Position numbers and translations under genes: made by a program. Source: an uncultured Microscilla sp. (lineage in GTDB: Bacteria > Bacteroidota > Bacteroidia > Cytophagales > Microscillaceae). Taken from it: a stretch of DNA of 41,695 nt. Below the pieces are notes generated by a model, which saw only the letters and a list, made by a program, of their open reading frames with translations, was not told where the DNA came from and ran no database searches. Below are positions 10,339-18,098 of this stretch, piece by piece. The first letter of the stretch is position 1. Each line of letters opens with the position of its first letter. The stretch spans positions 1 through 41,695 of the forward strand of contig NZ_CANLRP010000063.1 of the NCBI RefSeq assembly GCF_947493425.1. The letters are read 5' to 3'.

Positions 10339-10429
10339 GAGTATTAATGATGTTTTAAATAAACTTTTGAATATGATGGTAAATATTGTTCGATATGAAA
10401 TCAGTTAAAAATTAACCCAAAATGTTGAA

Positions 10430-10467
10430 TGAAAATAAAAAGAACGGATCACTAAGTATCCGTTCTT
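10430..10467 (-). terminator. Intrinsic terminator or attenuator between beta-helix lipoprotein and TonB receptor
   Basis: AAGAACGGAT-CACTAAGT-ATCCGTTCTT, a perfect 10-bp stem, followed on the minus strand by a T-rich stretch. It lies in the 151-bp gap between the two genes and could make lipoprotein transcripts more abundant than receptor transcripts. Confidence 0.85.
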
Positions 10468-10489
10468 GAGGTTATAAATGTATAGATGA

Positions 10490-11902
10490 TTACTGTACAA
10501 GGTTTTGAGCCGCAAGTGCAGTCCAGGTGTTGTACCAAGGAGTTTGACCAGCAGCAAAAGCACCACGGTAAGCCGCAGCAGTAGGAGCACCAGCACTCAC
10601 AGTTGTGTTGTTGGTAGCAGGTACTACATTGGCACGAGTGATCGCATTTGCTTCATAAGTATTGCCAGCAGTGGCAAAGTAGCTGTTCAAAGAAGCAACA
10701 AAAGCGTTACGATCAGCCTCAGCAGGGTATTTGTCGGCAACAATTACATCGTTGTCGTCTTTTACATAATTAGGTACCAATAGTTTATCAGCAGTAGTAC
10801 CCGCAGTAACGTTACTGAAAGTGTTGTTTTCTAACAAAAGATCCTTCGCATCAAAACGTTTTTTGCTGCTTTCGCCATCTTTGATGTACTCAATGTCAAC
10901 ACCTTTGTCCCAGTTGAAGAAAATACTGTTATAGTATTTACCACCAGCGTTGTCACGGAAAGTCAAAGCTCTTTTACTACCGTTACCTACATAAGTTATA
11001 TTGTAAAATTTAGGAGTGGCATAAGGAGTTCCATCTTCAGGAGAAGTACCACCATCGTGCTCACCGCCACGGTCACCAGCCGCCGCTGCCTGATAAATCA
11101 AGAAGAATTGGTTGTTTTCACCACGGTATCCTTCATCGTAGTCAATGTTATCGTCACCACAGTGCGACACTACAGCGTGCGTAACGCTTACAGTACCACC
11201 AAAAAACTCAATACCATCATCTTGGTTAGCAAATACCTCTACATAGTCAATGGTAGTTCCAGAACCAACCCCACCAAGAGTTAAACCGTTGATTTCGTTG
11301 TTGGCACCAATGTTAGTACCTCCGTGACGGATAGATACATATTTTAAAGTACCAGAGTTGTCAGCATCTACAGCACCTCCGTACAAACCGCGAGTTTCGG
11401 TATCAGGAATACCCTCTACTGCAGACTGTCCCTGTCCAGAGTTCAAGCCAGCTTTACCCAAAACTATTAAACCACCCCAAAGGCCGTTTTGAGTACCTAA
11501 AGAACCGTCTAATTTGTCAGACTCAGCAGTGAATATAATAGGCTCGGTTGCTGTACCTACTGCCTGAATTTTACCACCACGTGCCACAACCAATGCACTG
11601 GCATTGGCAGCTTCGCCTGGCTTACCTTTAATTACTGTACCTGCTTCAATAGTGAGGGTTTGTCCATCGTTTACAAACACCAAACCATCCAAAATATATA
11701 CTTTATCTTTGGTCCATGTGGTAGTACCTGTGCCTTCGCCCTGATCTTTGTAAGTAACAGAAGCCCGGCTGGTAGCTGCATCTGTACCTTCTGTTATTAA
11801 AGTAGCAGTCGGATTTGTTGGGGTTGTTTCATCTTTCTTACAAGAAGAAAAAACAAACGCCATCATAGATAAGAATAGTGTACTGTATAGTAGCTTTCTC
11901 AT
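10490..11902 (-). CDS. Surface lipoprotein with right-handed beta-helix-like repeats
   Basis: The preferred start is the ATG at 11902, giving MRKLLYSTLFLSMMAFVFSSC with a lipobox Cys at residue 21; an in-frame ATG at 11944 would put 14 extra polar residues before the signal. After the Cys comes KKDET, an acidic stretch resembling the lipoprotein export signals that send Bacteroidota lipoproteins to the outer face. Residues about 60-340 show parallel beta-helix style periodicity: 'LTIEAGTVIKG', 'GGKIQAVGTATEPIIFT', 'GLWGGLIVLGKA', 'LKYVSIRHGGT', 'IDYVEVFANQDDGIEFFGG', 'DDNIDYDEGYRG'. It is 470 residues, with no lyase active site that I can place. The TonB receptor gene follows after a terminator, so the two probably cooperate in binding and uptake. 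Ligand unknown. Confidence 0.8.
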   Translation of the reverse strand: MRKLLYSTLFLSMMAFVFSSCKKDETTPTNPTATLITEGTDAATSRASVTYKDQGEGTGTTTWTKDKVYILDGLVFVNDGQTLTIEAGTVIKGKPGEAANASALVVARGGKIQAVGTATEPIIFTAESDKLDGSLGTQNGLWGGLIVLGKAGLNSGQGQSAVEGIPDTETRGLYGGAVDADNSGTLKYVSIRHGGTNIGANNEINGLTLGGVGSGTTIDYVEVFANQDDGIEFFGGTVSVTHAVVSHCGDDNIDYDEGYRGENNQFFLIYQAAAAGDRGGEHDGGTSPEDGTPYATPKFYNITYVGNGSKRALTFRDNAGGKYYNSIFFNWDKGVDIEYIKDGESSKKRFDAKDLLLENNTFSNVTAGTTADKLLVPNYVKDDNDVIVADKYPAEADRNAFVASLNSYFATAGNTYEANAITRANVVPATNNTTVSAGAPTAAAYRGAFAAGQTPWYNTWTALAAQNLVQ

Positions 11903-12605
11903 TTGATTAAATGTTTTTAATATTTTTTGTTTTTGATGCCGCAAATGTCAGTAATTAATATTAACCGTAGATGAAAGCCTTGTTATCAAATGTTAAATAT
12001 TAACAGGCTTTACCAAAGATAATTTGGCGCTAACTACCTGATAATCAGCATTGCATTTTTTATGATAAATAAATTAATTAAATGATTTATAAGATTTATT
12101 TAATGAAAACTTAATATTAGAAAAGCCTTTTTTTATCACTTCACTCCACTGTTATTGTACAATTTAAAGTTGATCGATTTGCTCAAATAAGGAATTGAAT
12201 GTATGATTTAAAGGGGAAATTCATTTTTAAGTAATACTAAAATATTGTAAATGAGCTACTTGTTAAACAAGGTGCTTTATAAATGAGCTTGGTTTAGACG
12301 TGCTAAATATGCAACTAATACAGGTCAAGTAAAAAGTCAGGCGATAAACATACAGCTAAGCCAATGTTAGAGTACTTTTAAGTTTTGCGCTCAGGTGGCC
12401 ATATCAGGCATTTTTTAGTTTATCAAGCAGTGTATTTTCATTATACCCTCACAAAACAGTGGGTTTTATCACATCTATTCCAGCGTAGCGACCTCAATTA
12501 CTCCTTGGTTTTACCAAAAAAAATAAGTGAGTCATAGAACAATCAAGCTTTACTGGCTAGTTTTGTAGTGGCATAAACACAACTTCAAACATAAACCCCC
12601 AACCT
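11903..12605. other. Divergent intergenic region, no gene seen
   Basis: About 700 bases between two divergently transcribed genes (lipoprotein leftward, kynureninase rightward). It is AT-rich with stops in all frames. Apart from the promoter-like motif near its right end I see no conserved structure. It must hold the promoter of the lipoprotein gene, which I cannot place. Confidence 0.6.
12558..12565 (+). promoter_or_regulatory. Bacteroidota -7 promoter motif for kynureninase
   Basis: TAGTTTTG fits the TAnnTTTG -7 consensus of the primary sigma factor of Bacteroidota and lies 40 bases before the ATG, implying a leader of about 30 nt. No good TTG -33 box is seen at the usual spacing, so this is tentative. 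Confidence 0.4.
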
Positions 12606-13877
12606 ATGGAATATAAAAATACGGCAGACTTTGCCCGGCAACAAGACCAACAAGACCCTTTACGTAAGTTTCGTGATCAGTTTCATTTACCTGCGAAGCT
12701 TCACCAAGACGTTATTTATTTTTGTGGCAACTCGCTGGGGCTACAGCCCAAAAACCTAAGGGCACAAGTAGAAAAAGAGCTACAGAAATGGCAAGACCTT
12801 GCCGTAGAAGGTCATTTTTTGGGCGACCACCCCTGGATGGACTACCACAAGGCGCTCAAGCAACCTATGACAGATATTTTTGGGGCAAAACCAAATGAGC
12901 TTACGGTTATGAATAGCCTCACAGTAAACCTACATTTATTAATGGCTACCTTCTATCGCCCTACTGCCACCCGCTATAAAATAGTAATGGAAGCAGGTGC
13001 ATTTCCGTCTGATCAATACGCCATGGAATCGCAGGCGAAAATACATGGTTTTGCCTATGACGATGCGGTAGTAGAAGTAAGCCCACGCAAAGGCGAACAT
13101 ACATTGCGTACCGAAGATATTGTACAAACCATTGAAAACCTGGGCGAATCGGTGGCGTTGGTCATGTTTAGTGGAGTAAATTATTACACCGGACAAGTGT
13201 TTGACATGGACACTATTACCAAGGCAGGGCACAAAGTGGGTGCTTATGTGGGATTCGACCTGGCCCATGCTGCAGGTAATGTAGCCTTGCACCTACACGA
13301 TTGGAACATTGATTTTGCGGTGTGGTGTACTTATAAATATTTAAACTCAAGCCCTGGTGGAATTTCAGGGGTGTTTATCCATGAAAAAAATGCTACTGAC
13401 ACTTCATTGCCCCGCCTTGCGGGTTGGTGGGGACACAACGAAGATGAGCGGTTTTTGATGAAAAAAGGCTTTGAGGCAATGCCCAATGTAGATGGTTGGC
13501 AGCTAAGTAATGCACAAGTGTTGCTACAGGCAGCTCACCTGGCTTCGCTTCAACTGTTTGCCCAGGCGGGTATGCCTCAGCTTACTGCCAAAAGTAAAAA
13601 ACTGACGGGCTACCTTGAGTTCGTGATTCGTGAAGTGTGTCAAAACAGCCACTACCCTATAGAAATTATCACCCCAACAGAAGCACGGGGGTGTCAGTTG
13701 TCGTTGTTGGTACCCCAAGAAGGAAAGAAACTGTTTGATTATTTGCACACCCACGGAGTAGTGGGCGATTGGCGTGAACCTAATAGCATACGCATAGCCC
13801 CAGTGCCTTTGTATAACTCGTTTGAAGATGTATACAGGTTTGGGCAAATACTAAAAAACGGCATCCAACAAGGATAA
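12606..13877 (+). CDS. kynU: Kynureninase
   Basis: A 423-residue PLP enzyme that cleaves L-kynurenine to anthranilate and L-alanine (also 3-hydroxykynurenine to 3-hydroxyanthranilate) in the cytoplasm; normal length for the family. Diagnostic blocks in order: 'YFCGNSLGLQPK' (residues 38-49), 'WMDYHKAL' (77-84), 'NSLTVNLHLLMATFYRPT' (103-120), 'GAFPSDQYAMESQ' (131-143), 'FSGVNYYTGQ' (188-197), 'GFDLAHAAGN' (216-225, Asp218 expected to hold the pyridine nitrogen), and 'WCTYKYLNSSPGG' (240-252), where Lys244 is the Schiff-base lysine. The C-terminal 'GDWREPNSIRIAPVPLYN' is also typical. No other kynurenine-pathway gene is in the window, so whether it serves tryptophan breakdown or quinolinate/NAD synthesis cannot be told. 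A -7 promoter motif lies 40 bases upstream. Confidence 0.97.
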   Translation: MEYKNTADFARQQDQQDPLRKFRDQFHLPAKLHQDVIYFCGNSLGLQPKNLRAQVEKELQKWQDLAVEGHFLGDHPWMDYHKALKQPMTDIFGAKPNELTVMNSLTVNLHLLMATFYRPTATRYKIVMEAGAFPSDQYAMESQAKIHGFAYDDAVVEVSPRKGEHTLRTEDIVQTIENLGESVALVMFSGVNYYTGQVFDMDTITKAGHKVGAYVGFDLAHAAGNVALHLHDWNIDFAVWCTYKYLNSSPGGISGVFIHEKNATDTSLPRLAGWWGHNEDERFLMKKGFEAMPNVDGWQLSNAQVLLQAAHLASLQLFAQAGMPQLTAKSKKLTGYLEFVIREVCQNSHYPIEIITPTEARGCQLSLLVPQEGKKLFDYLHTHGVVGDWREPNSIRIAPVPLYNSFEDVYRFGQILKNGIQQG

Positions 13878-13937
13878 ATATATATAGGGGCTGTTTTGAA
13901 TACCTGGCAGTTTTTTAGAAACCCGTCAGGTATCACT

Positions 13938-13947
13938 AAACCTATAA
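13938..13947. repeat. Left 10-bp target-site duplication of element F1
   Basis: AAACCTATAA directly before the inverted-repeat end of the 13948-14737 element. The same ten bases follow its other end at 14738-14747. Confidence 0.75.
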
Positions 13948-14313
13948 TTGAAAACCGTACACTTTTTTATCTCAGGTGTTTCTTGATTTTTTTTGATAAT
14001 TTTGCAACATAAAAACGGGGGTTAATCTACCTAGGTGTAAGGTAAAGCTTAGTTTCGTGCACCTCAGGCATCCGTTCATTTCCCCGAAGGCAAGTTCGGG
14101 ATCACGGATTTTCTTTAGCTAAAAAAACGAACCAAAACCGATAGCTGCAGCTACGCTGCGCTGAGCTCTGCCAAAGGCTAAAAAGCCACCGCTGTAGTTT
14201 GTATGGCTAAAATTTACTGCATTACGCCTAAACAGCTCAAACACTCCTTCGTAACCTCAGTCGGTGATCTGTTTTTAACGGCTTCATTCCGTAAATTTTT
14301 TAACACCAACAAA

Positions 14314-14480
14314 CTAAGGAATGGTGAGAAATTAAATTACCATTCTTGAGGTAGAGGTTTTGTTTTGAGACGAGGCTATTTTTTGCGCCCATAGCAGCGC
14401 TACGGGCAATAAAAATAACGAAGTATCAAGGCGAAAAATCACCCCTCAGAGTGTAAATTTATTTTTGAACAATTCCTAAG
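14314..14480. mobile_element. Short inverted-repeat element (MITE-like), nested in F1
   Basis: About 167 bp. Left end CTAAGGAATGGTGAGAAATT; the right end read in reverse is CTTAGGAATTGTTCAAAAAT, followed by AAATTTACAC. The centre holds a GC-rich hairpin (GCGCCCATAGC...GCTACGGGC) and AACGAAGTAT, which also occurs, slightly altered, in the elements at 14536 and 18405. Non-coding. Confidence 0.7.
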
Positions 14481-14535
14481 GCGGAAAGAAAGACCTTGTT
14501 ATTCAAGCACTTTTAAAACTGATAAAGTTAACTTC

Positions 14536-14700
14536 TAAGGAACGATGCAAAAATAAAGTTCTATAGTTTAAGGAAATATTTTTTGGTCAGGCGAGGCCAA
14601 AAAACGCGGCATAGCCATAGCTATGGCAAGTTTTTTTAACGAAGCATGTCTAAAAAAGATGAGGTTAAGAATGTAAATTTATTTTGACACCGTTCCTAAG
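14536..14700. mobile_element. Short inverted-repeat element (MITE-like), nested in F1 with an empty site in F2
   Basis: About 165 bp. Ends TAAGGAACGATGCAAAAATA and, reversed, CTTAGGAACGGTGTCAAAAT. The centre is the palindrome GCCATAGCTATGGC. It interrupts the right arm of element F: F1 reads AACTTCT-[element]-CAAATATTAATAG, while the uninterrupted F2 copy near 16315 (reverse strand) reads AACTTCTATGCAAATATTAA. That comparison defines it as a discrete insertion. Non-coding. Confidence 0.8.
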
Positions 14701-14737
14701 CAAATATTAATAGCTAAAAATTAGTGTACGGTTTCAA

Positions 14738-14747
14738 AAACCTATAA
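14738..14747. repeat. Right 10-bp target-site duplication of element F1
   Basis: AAACCTATAA, identical to 13938-13947 and in the same orientation, immediately after the element. Confidence 0.75.
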
Positions 14748-14786
14748 TAAGACAGCTTCCATCATCAAATCATAAAGAATAAAAAA

Positions 14787-15752
14787 ATGGATACATTGAT
14801 TGGTCAGAACTTAAGTCAGGCAAGCACACTGCTTACACAAGGAAAACTGGTGGCCATACCCACCGAAACTGTGTATGGCCTGGCAGCCAATGCCTTTGAC
14901 GAACAAGCAGTGACTCGTATATTTGAAGCAAAGAACCGCCCCACCTTCGACCCTTTGATTGTGCACACCTACAGTATAGAACAGGTGCGGCAGTTTACCA
15001 AAAATATTCCTGAAAAGGCAAAAAAGCTGGCAGAACAGTTCTGGCCTGGTTCGCTGACTATTCTGCTGGAAAAAAATGACTTGATCCCCGACTTGGTTAC
15101 CGCAGGCTTGTCTACAGTAGCGGTGCGTATTCCTAACCACCCTTTGACTCTTGAGTTACTCAAACAACTTGATTTTCCATTGGCGGCACCCAGCGCCAAC
15201 CCTTTTGGCTACATTAGCCCTACTACGGCATTGCATGTAGAAGCCCAACTCAAAAACAAAGTGAGCTACATTATAGATGGGGGCCCTTGTCAGGTGGGTA
15301 TTGAGTCTACTATAGTAGAAGTAAAAAACAACCAAACTACAGTGTATCGTTTGGGAGGCATCAGTGTAGAAAGCATAGAAGCTGCCACGGGCAAAGTAGA
15401 AGAGGTAAGGCATTCTTCGTCAAACCCCAAGGCATCGGGCATGCTCAAGAGTCATTATGCTCCCCAAAAAAAAATGATTATTGGAGATATTGCGGCGTTG
15501 TTGTCCCAATACCCTTGTGATAAGGTGGGTATTTTGTCTTTTAGAAAAGCTTATGAACAAGTTTCCCAACAACAACAAGTGGTATTATCGCCTGAGGGCG
15601 AACTGGCAAAAGCAGCGCAAGGGTTATTTGCCGGCATGCGTTACTTAGACAACCAACCTGTAGAAATTATATTGGCTGAGCTTATGCCCGAAAAAGGCTT
15701 GGGTAGGGCAATCAATGACCGGATAAGAAGGGCTGCCGCCACCGAAAGCTAG
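14787..15752 (+). CDS. L-threonylcarbamoyladenylate synthase, two-domain Sua5 type
   Basis: Makes threonylcarbamoyl-AMP from threonine, bicarbonate and ATP, the first step of t6A formation at position 37 of ANN-decoding tRNAs; cytoplasmic and normally essential or nearly so. The YrdC fold fills residues 1-200: 'GKLVAIPTETVYGLAANA' (19-36), the 'KNRP' substrate-binding basic motif (49-52), 'WPGSLT' (86-91), 'VAVRIPNHP' (111-119), 'PLAAPSANPFGYISPT' (131-146) and 'GGPCQVGIESTIVE' (165-178). The linker 'ASGMLKSHYAP' (216-226) and the remaining 95 residues form the Sua5 C-terminal domain. Length (321) marks it as Sua5/TsaC2 rather than the short TsaC. It stands alone between repeat elements; element F1 ends 50 bases before its ATG, so its promoter must lie in or next to that element. 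Confidence 0.95.
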   Translation: MDTLIGQNLSQASTLLTQGKLVAIPTETVYGLAANAFDEQAVTRIFEAKNRPTFDPLIVHTYSIEQVRQFTKNIPEKAKKLAEQFWPGSLTILLEKNDLIPDLVTAGLSTVAVRIPNHPLTLELLKQLDFPLAAPSANPFGYISPTTALHVEAQLKNKVSYIIDGGPCQVGIESTIVEVKNNQTTVYRLGGISVESIEAATGKVEEVRHSSSNPKASGMLKSHYAPQKKMIIGDIAALLSQYPCDKVGILSFRKAYEQVSQQQQVVLSPEGELAKAAQGLFAGMRYLDNQPVEIILAELMPEKGLGRAINDRIRRAAATES

Positions 15753-16265
15753 TGCAGGAGTAATTTGGTGAGTTTATAAGTAAAGTTATATTTTTTTCTT
15801 ACAAAGGTATTGTTATTAAAAAAGATATTTCTCTTAACAATATTTTAACAAACAAATACTTAAACAGGCTAATTAATCAGTATTTTTTAGAATTTAATAC
15901 GGTTTTTTAACCATAAAAAAGAATATTACATATACAAAATCACATCAAACACCTAAAAAATTCTTAGTAACTGAAACTTTATTTTAAAAAAGTAGTATAT
16001 AACTTTAAACATTTAGAATATAAAAAATACTCAAAGGGTGTGAAGTTGAACAATGGGATCAGATATTCTAAATACTTGAAAAAGACAAAAAACATTAATA
16101 AGTGTAATATAATTTGGTGAATTGGTGTACTAAATATTTAGTACATCAATTTTTTTTTTACCCCCTCTCCTACTCCCCACCTACAGTCTTTATTTGACAT
16201 TACCAAACTTCATTCATTACCACTGGTGTTTGTGCTGCTGCGCTGTTTTTTTGTACAAAACTTTT
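15753..16265. other. Very AT-rich intergenic stretch, no gene seen
   Basis: About 510 bases of strongly AT-rich DNA after the Sua5-type gene, with no credible ORF. The only clear structure is the long perfect hairpin and T-run at 16122-16159. Confidence 0.55.
16122..16159 (+). terminator. Terminator-like hairpin with T9 tail, far from any gene end
   Basis: TTGGTGTACTAAA pairs with TTTAGTACATCAA (one G-T pair), and about nine Ts follow. It is 370 bases past the Sua5-type stop codon, so it ends either a long 3' UTR or an unrecognised small RNA. Confidence 0.55.
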
Positions 16266-16273
16266 TTTGATAA
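16266..16273. repeat. Left target-site duplication of element F2
   Basis: TTTGATAA directly before the element, repeated in the same orientation at 16765-16772. Confidence 0.6.
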
Positions 16274-16764
16274 TTTGAAATCATACACTAATTTTTGGCT
16301 ATTAATATTTGCATAGAAGTTAATTTTATCAGCTTTAAAAGTGCTTGGATAACAAGGTCTGTTCGCATTAGCGTCAACTTAACTTTTTAGTTGAAGGGTT
16401 TAAATCACTGATAAACAACACCTTCAATTAAAAATAAACCCCTTTTAAAGTTACTTGATCTTGATGCGTTAGGAATACACGCGGGACGCGTGCGCCAGCC
16501 GTGAAAGCCTCTGAAAAGCTTTAAACAAAGTATTTTAAACACTCAAAAGTTATCTAACGATGAGTGTAAGCAATATTTACAGGGTTTCCTTAATACCCTT
16601 AGGTTGACGCCAATGCGAACTTTATTTAAGGGAATAAACGAATATCTGAGGTGCACGAAACTAAGTTTTACCTTACATCTCGGCAGATTAACACCCGTTT
16701 TTATGTTGTAAAACTATCCAAAAAATCAAGGAACATCTGATATAAAAAAATGTACAGTTTTCAA
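16274..16764 (-). mobile_element. Non-coding inverted-repeat element F, copy 2, in reverse orientation
   Basis: Ends TTTGAAATCATACACT on the left and, reversed, TTGAAAACTGTACA on the right, flanked by an 8-bp direct repeat that differs from the one at copy 1; the two are therefore separate insertions. Removing the nested 260-bp element at 16361-16620 leaves a core of about 230 bp. It matches the arms of F1 in inverted orientation, so the Sua5-type gene lies between two oppositely facing copies. No ORF inside. Confidence 0.78.
16361..16620. mobile_element. Inverted-repeat element nested in F2
   Basis: A 260-bp segment bounded by GTTCGCATTAGCGTCAACTT and, on the reverse strand, GTTCGCATTGGCGTCAACCT (18 of 20 identical). 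It is missing from F1 at the equivalent place. The middle has a GC-rich island (ACACGCGGGACGCGTGCGCC) in AT-rich DNA. No ORF. Target duplication not resolved. Confidence 0.7.
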
Positions 16765-16772
16765 TTTGATAA
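16765..16772. repeat. Right target-site duplication of element F2
   Basis: TTTGATAA, identical to 16266-16273, immediately after the right end of F2. Confidence 0.6.
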
Positions 16773-17282
16773 AAGGTGTTCTTTACTCATTATTGAATTC
16801 CTACTGAATTTTTTGAGTTTTCAAACTACTCATTTTTACAGGGCATGTCATACTATTTTGGTGTAAAAAACCGGGATACGAGCACCCTACTTGTCAAAAA
16901 ATAAAAAGCCCTGAAAAACAAAAGCTGCTACTTTTCAACTTAAGATAAAAGCCAAGATGAGTTCATTTGGTTAAAAACTACTATATTGTAGATAAAAAGT
17001 AAAATAACAGATTTTAAGAGTGGGATTATACTCTATCCAGCTTTTTAAAAGTGTCCTCCTCGCTTTGCTCTCCGAATCAAGTTCGGTTTACAACTCGGAG
17101 ATCGGGCGAACTTGATTTGGAGGTTGTGTGTTCGCACCAAGCGATCTACATTGGTATCTACGGACTCGTAAACTCGGTTGTAGAGAAACAAATCAGGGCG
17201 AAAAATAGTAGGGTAGAGTAGCAGAATTACATTGCTCAAGTAAAATCAAGCAAACCATCTTTAGACAGTAATAATAACAGAC
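16773..17282. other. Intergenic region before LRR gene, holding a GC-rich hairpin island
   Basis: No credible gene. Between about 17050 and 17210 base composition changes from AT-rich to balanced. The segment contains a 16-bp near-perfect inverted repeat: CTCCGAATCAAGTTCG at 17070-17085 and CGAACTTGATTTGGAG at 17107-17122, one G-T pair, 21-base loop. An alternative pairing uses CTCCGA with TCGGAG at 17095-17100. This may be another dispersed element or the structured leader of the LRR gene. Confidence 0.5.
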
Positions 17283-17834
17283 ATGGACACACTGATAGAG
17301 AATGCAGGAAAGTTGCTTGCCAGTGAACAGGCAGAAAACATAGACAAGGCTTTTGAAACATTGCGAAAGCTGGATGTAGCCCATATACCCAAATCATTAT
17401 ACAGTGATTTGTCAGAGCACCCTCTCAAATGTTTTGAATATAATATGATTGAGCCGCTCAAGCACTTGAAAGAACTTGACTTGCAAGGGTCAAAACTAAA
17501 TGAAGTACCCAAAGCTATAGCTCAGCTTACCAAGCTTCAGTTTTTATACTTGCACGATAACAACATCAATGAGGTGCCTTCCAGTATTGGGTTTTTATCT
17601 GATTTGATTTGGTTAGATCTGGAGCGCAACAACCTCAAAGTGCTGCCCGCTGAGATAGGTCGCCTCAAGAATCTGCACAGGCTTAACCTGAGTTTTAATC
17701 AACTCAATGTGTTACCAGTAGAAATAGGACAGCTATCGCAGTTGCAAAGTCTTTATCTTGATGGCAATAGGTTTAGCGCCCCCGAAAGGCAAAGGATACA
17801 GCAATCGTTGCCCAAAACTGAGATTTACTTTTAG
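17283..17834 (+). CDS. Leucine-rich repeat protein
   Basis: A 183-residue cytoplasmic-type protein with no signal peptide or membrane span. Residues 1-55 are helical. From about residue 57 there are four complete 23-residue bacterial LRRs of the form L..L..L.L..N.L..LP..I. (starting near residues 59, 82, 105 and 128; for example 'LSDLIWLDLERNNLKVLP') and a partial fifth ('LSQLQSLYLDGNRFSAPE') before a short capping helix. LRR arcs bind proteins; with no fused effector domain the partner cannot be guessed. Small stand-alone LRR proteins are frequent in Cytophagales. It is monocistronic, with a terminator about 130 bases further on. Confidence 0.9.
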   Translation: MDTLIENAGKLLASEQAENIDKAFETLRKLDVAHIPKSLYSDLSEHPLKCFEYNMIEPLKHLKELDLQGSKLNEVPKAIAQLTKLQFLYLHDNNINEVPSSIGFLSDLIWLDLERNNLKVLPAEIGRLKNLHRLNLSFNQLNVLPVEIGQLSQLQSLYLDGNRFSAPERQRIQQSLPKTEIYF

Positions 17835-17962
17835 ACAATCCTGTTGTCCTGTATAATATTACCCTCTTGAACACTTTCTTGGGGGTTTTTTATTGGGCTC
17901 AAGGCAAAAGCTCCTCCAAGAACTGAAACAAACGCCTCCTCAACGCCCGAAAAACCTGCCAT

Positions 17963-17988
17963 GCCTGAGTGCCAGTTCAGGCTTTTTT
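17963..17988 (+). terminator. Intrinsic terminator after the LRR gene
   Basis: GCCTGA-GTGCCAGT-TCAGGC followed by six Ts. It is 130 bases after the LRR stop; a weaker hairpin with T-run (17861-17892) lies in between, so the transcript may have two end points. Confidence 0.8.
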
Positions 17989-18098
17989 ATCAACATTTTA
18001 TCAAACAAAACCTGAAAGTTTTAGAGATTTAATCAAGGAAAAATATATTTGTATATACTTGAAGTTAGAAGCCCTAACAAGGTTCTAGCAACTAGGGG

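Larger units (their letters stand above)
13948..14737 (+). mobile_element. Non-coding inverted-repeat element F, copy 1, carrying nested insertions
   Basis: Ends in TTGAAAACCGTACAC on the left and the complement of TTGAAACCGTACAC on the right, flanked by a 10-bp direct repeat. No transposase or other credible ORF is inside, so it would be moved in trans. The left arm (13948-14080) matches, at roughly 85% by eye, the reverse complement of 16632-16764. The right arm (14487-14535 plus 14701-14737) matches the reverse complement of 16274-16360. Two shorter elements (14314-14480 and 14536-14700) are inserted in it. A further stretch, 14100-14313, is absent from the other copy and unexplained. It fills almost the whole gap between kynureninase and the Sua5-type gene. 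Confidence 0.8.

Noticed and set aside
12606..13877. Cysteine desulfurase or other class V aminotransferase instead of kynureninase
   Set aside because: The GNSLGLQP, WMDYHKAL and WCTYKYLNSSPGG blocks and the GDWREPNSIRIAP tail are specific to kynureninase.
13900..13937. Terminator of the kynureninase gene (ATACCTG...CAGGTAT)
   Set aside because: The stem is only seven base pairs with a 20-base loop and has no T-run, so it was not listed as a terminator.
13948..14737. Complete insertion sequence with its own transposase
   Set aside because: The ends and duplication fit a transposable element, but no ORF of transposase size or motif exists in it or in the second copy.
17045..17239. 64-residue minus-strand ORF at the hairpin island
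   Set aside because: Its length is explained by the less AT-rich inverted-repeat sequence; no start context and no family match.
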